From: Larsenimonas salina | GTDB lineage: Bacteria > Pseudomonadota > Gammaproteobacteria > Pseudomonadales > Halomonadaceae | DNA length: 64,000 bases | Assembly: GCF_023736155.1 (NCBI RefSeq) | Contig: NZ_JAMLJJ010000003.1 | Span: forward strand, 1 to 64,000 | Reading direction: 5' to 3' | In this document: in pieces, positions 63,036 to 64,000 of the stretch | How positions within the stretch are numbered: the first letter of the stretch is position 1 | Layout: every line of letters starts with the position of its first letter | Notes under the pieces: model-generated | Databases searched by the model: none | Seen by the model: only the letters and a program-made list of their open reading frames with translations | What the model was told of the DNA's origin: nothing | Made by a program: the position numbers and the translations under genes

Positions 63036-64000
63036 CTACCCCCGCCCCATCATCCGGTCGAGCTGGCGATAGCTGATCGCCTCCATCAGCTGTGCCTGCC
63101 CGACCCGTTCCTCCCCGGCCAGATCGGCAAGCGTCAGCGCGACCCGAAGCACGCGATGATACGCCCGGGCCGAAAGATTGAGCCGCGTGAGCACATCGGT
63201 CAGCCAGCGCCGCTCACTCTCACCGAGCGCGCAGGCGGCTTCGAGTTGCTGCGGCGGCAGCTGCGCATTGAGATGCCCCCGCGCCCACTGGCGCGCACGT
63301 GCAGCCTGCACGCGGGCGCGGACGGTGGCCGAGCTTTCGCCTGCGGTGGCACTGGTGAGTTCGCTTGCCGGCAGCGCCGGCACCTCAACCTGGAGATCGA
63401 TGCGATCGAGCAGCGGCCCGGACAGCCGCGCCTGATAGCGCTGAACCTGCTGGGGCGTGCAGTGGCAATCCTGACGCGGATCACCGCGATGACCACAGGG
63501 GCACGGGTTCATCGCGGCGACGAGTTGAAAACGCGCCGGGTAGTGGCGCTGGTGGCTGGCGCGAGCAATGTGGATCGACCCGGATTCCAGCGGCTCACGC
63601 AGCACTTCCAGTACCTTGCGGTCGAACTCGGGCACCTCATCCAGAAACAGTACGCCGTGGTGGGCAAGTGAGATTTCGCCGGGCTTGGGTTTGGAGCCGC
63701 CGCCGACCAGCGCGACGGCGCTTGCAGTGTGGTGCGGCGTGCGAAAGGGTCGCTGACCCCAGCGCTCGAGGATATCGAGCCCGCAGACCGAGCGGATCGC
63801 GGCGACCTCGAGGCACTCATCGGGCGCAAGTTCAGGCAGGATGCCGGGCAGGCGGCTTGCGAGCATGGTCTTGCCGGTGCCGGGCGGGCCTGCAAAAAGA
63901 AGGTTGTGCGCACCGGCCGCGGCCACTTCGAGTGCCCGGCGCGCCTGATGCTGACCGCGCACCTCGGAGAGATCCGGCTGGGGAACGTGGGCGGTAGGCG
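63036..64000 (-). CDS. comM: ComM/YifB-type Mg-chelatase-like ATPase, C-terminal part (5' end outside window)
   Basis: The frame stays open to the window edge, so the N-terminal third is missing and the apparent start at 63962 is internal. Visible parts are the chelatase-type VRGQHQARRALEVAAAG, Walker A GPPGTGKT, Walker B GVLFLDEVPEF, a Cys-rich insert NPCPCGHRGDPRQDCHC, the Arg-finger segment LLDRIDLQVEVP and the C-terminal Mg_chelatase_C domain ending in SYRQLDRMMG. ComM is a hexameric helicase that promotes branch migration during natural transformation. Confidence 0.95.
   Translation of the reverse strand, partial: PTAHVPQPDLSEVRGQHQARRALEVAAAGAHNLLFAGPPGTGKTMLASRLPGILPELAPDECLEVAAIRSVCGLDILERWGQRPFRTPHHTASAVALVGGGSKPKPGEISLAHHGVLFLDEVPEFDRKVLEVLREPLESGSIHIARASHQRHYPARFQLVAAMNPCPCGHRGDPRQDCHCTPQQVQRYQARLSGPLLDRIDLQVEVPALPASELTSATAGESSATVRARVQAARARQWARGHLNAQLPPQQLEAACALGESERRWLTDVLTRLNLSARAYHRVLRVALTLADLAGEERVGQAQLMEAISYRQLDRMMGRG

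Overview
The window looks like a chromosomal segment of a halophilic gammaproteobacterium, most likely Halomonadaceae (Halomonas, Chromohalobacter, Salinicola or Kushneria). The evidence is the polA-DUF2782-thrB order, a moderately high GC content, acidic proteins, a short ethanolamine locus without microcompartment genes, an NAD-dependent formate dehydrogenase and an E. coli-like nikABCDE/nikR locus. This placement is inferred from gene content only. No rRNA, tRNA or CRISPR array was seen.

Layout. 1-2.4 kb is a decayed accessory island. It holds the start of an IS30-type transposase, the remnant of a PAAR gene, a predicted membrane immunity gene, a PAAR-toxin gene split by an in-frame TAG, and a fragment of a phage gpD/VgrG-like tail hub. 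2.4-8.5 kb carries a LysR regulator with NAD-formate dehydrogenase, a ZinT-type zinc protein with a (Asp-His)13 tract behind a Zur-like box, and a TonB siderophore receptor behind a Fur-like box. 8.5-13.6 kb is ethanolamine use (eat, eutC, eutB and a divergent AraC regulator). 13.6-31 kb holds two copies of a divergent pair, a GGDEF-EAL protein facing a CHASE-PAS histidine kinase. These flank a ferulate-to-vanillate cluster (vdh, ech, two MarR regulators, fcs), an orphan SIR2-like protein and a cytochrome b561. Just after the first kinase lies a gene-free stretch that reads as a CsrA-sequestering small RNA.

31-42.5 kb is mostly housekeeping: an MFS exporter, polA, a DUF2782 protein, thrB, a membrane protein, speA, an RlpA lipoprotein, a FAH-family hydrolase and a cytochrome b561-YceI pair. 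42.5-48.2 kb is the nickel importer nikABCDE divergent from nikR, with a near-perfect NikR operator between them. 48.2-55 kb has small secreted paralogues, the 2-oxoadipate dioxygenase HglS, a DRGH endonuclease, an NfeD-SPFH pair, an EthD-like protein and a GNAT acetyltransferase. 55-64 kb has a polysaccharide deacetylase, a periplasmic trehalase, a three-subunit FAD-dependent sugar/gluconate dehydrogenase, an MBL-fold hydrolase and the C-terminal part of a ComM/YifB ATPase cut by the window edge.

The most notable observations are the Csr-type small RNA at about 18.2-18.4 kb, the TAG-split PAAR effector with its paralogous remnant, a NikR that has lost three of four canonical nickel ligands yet keeps a canonical operator, a SIR2-like protein whose expected catalytic His reads as Asn, and the duplicated cyclic-di-GMP enzyme/CHASE-kinase module.
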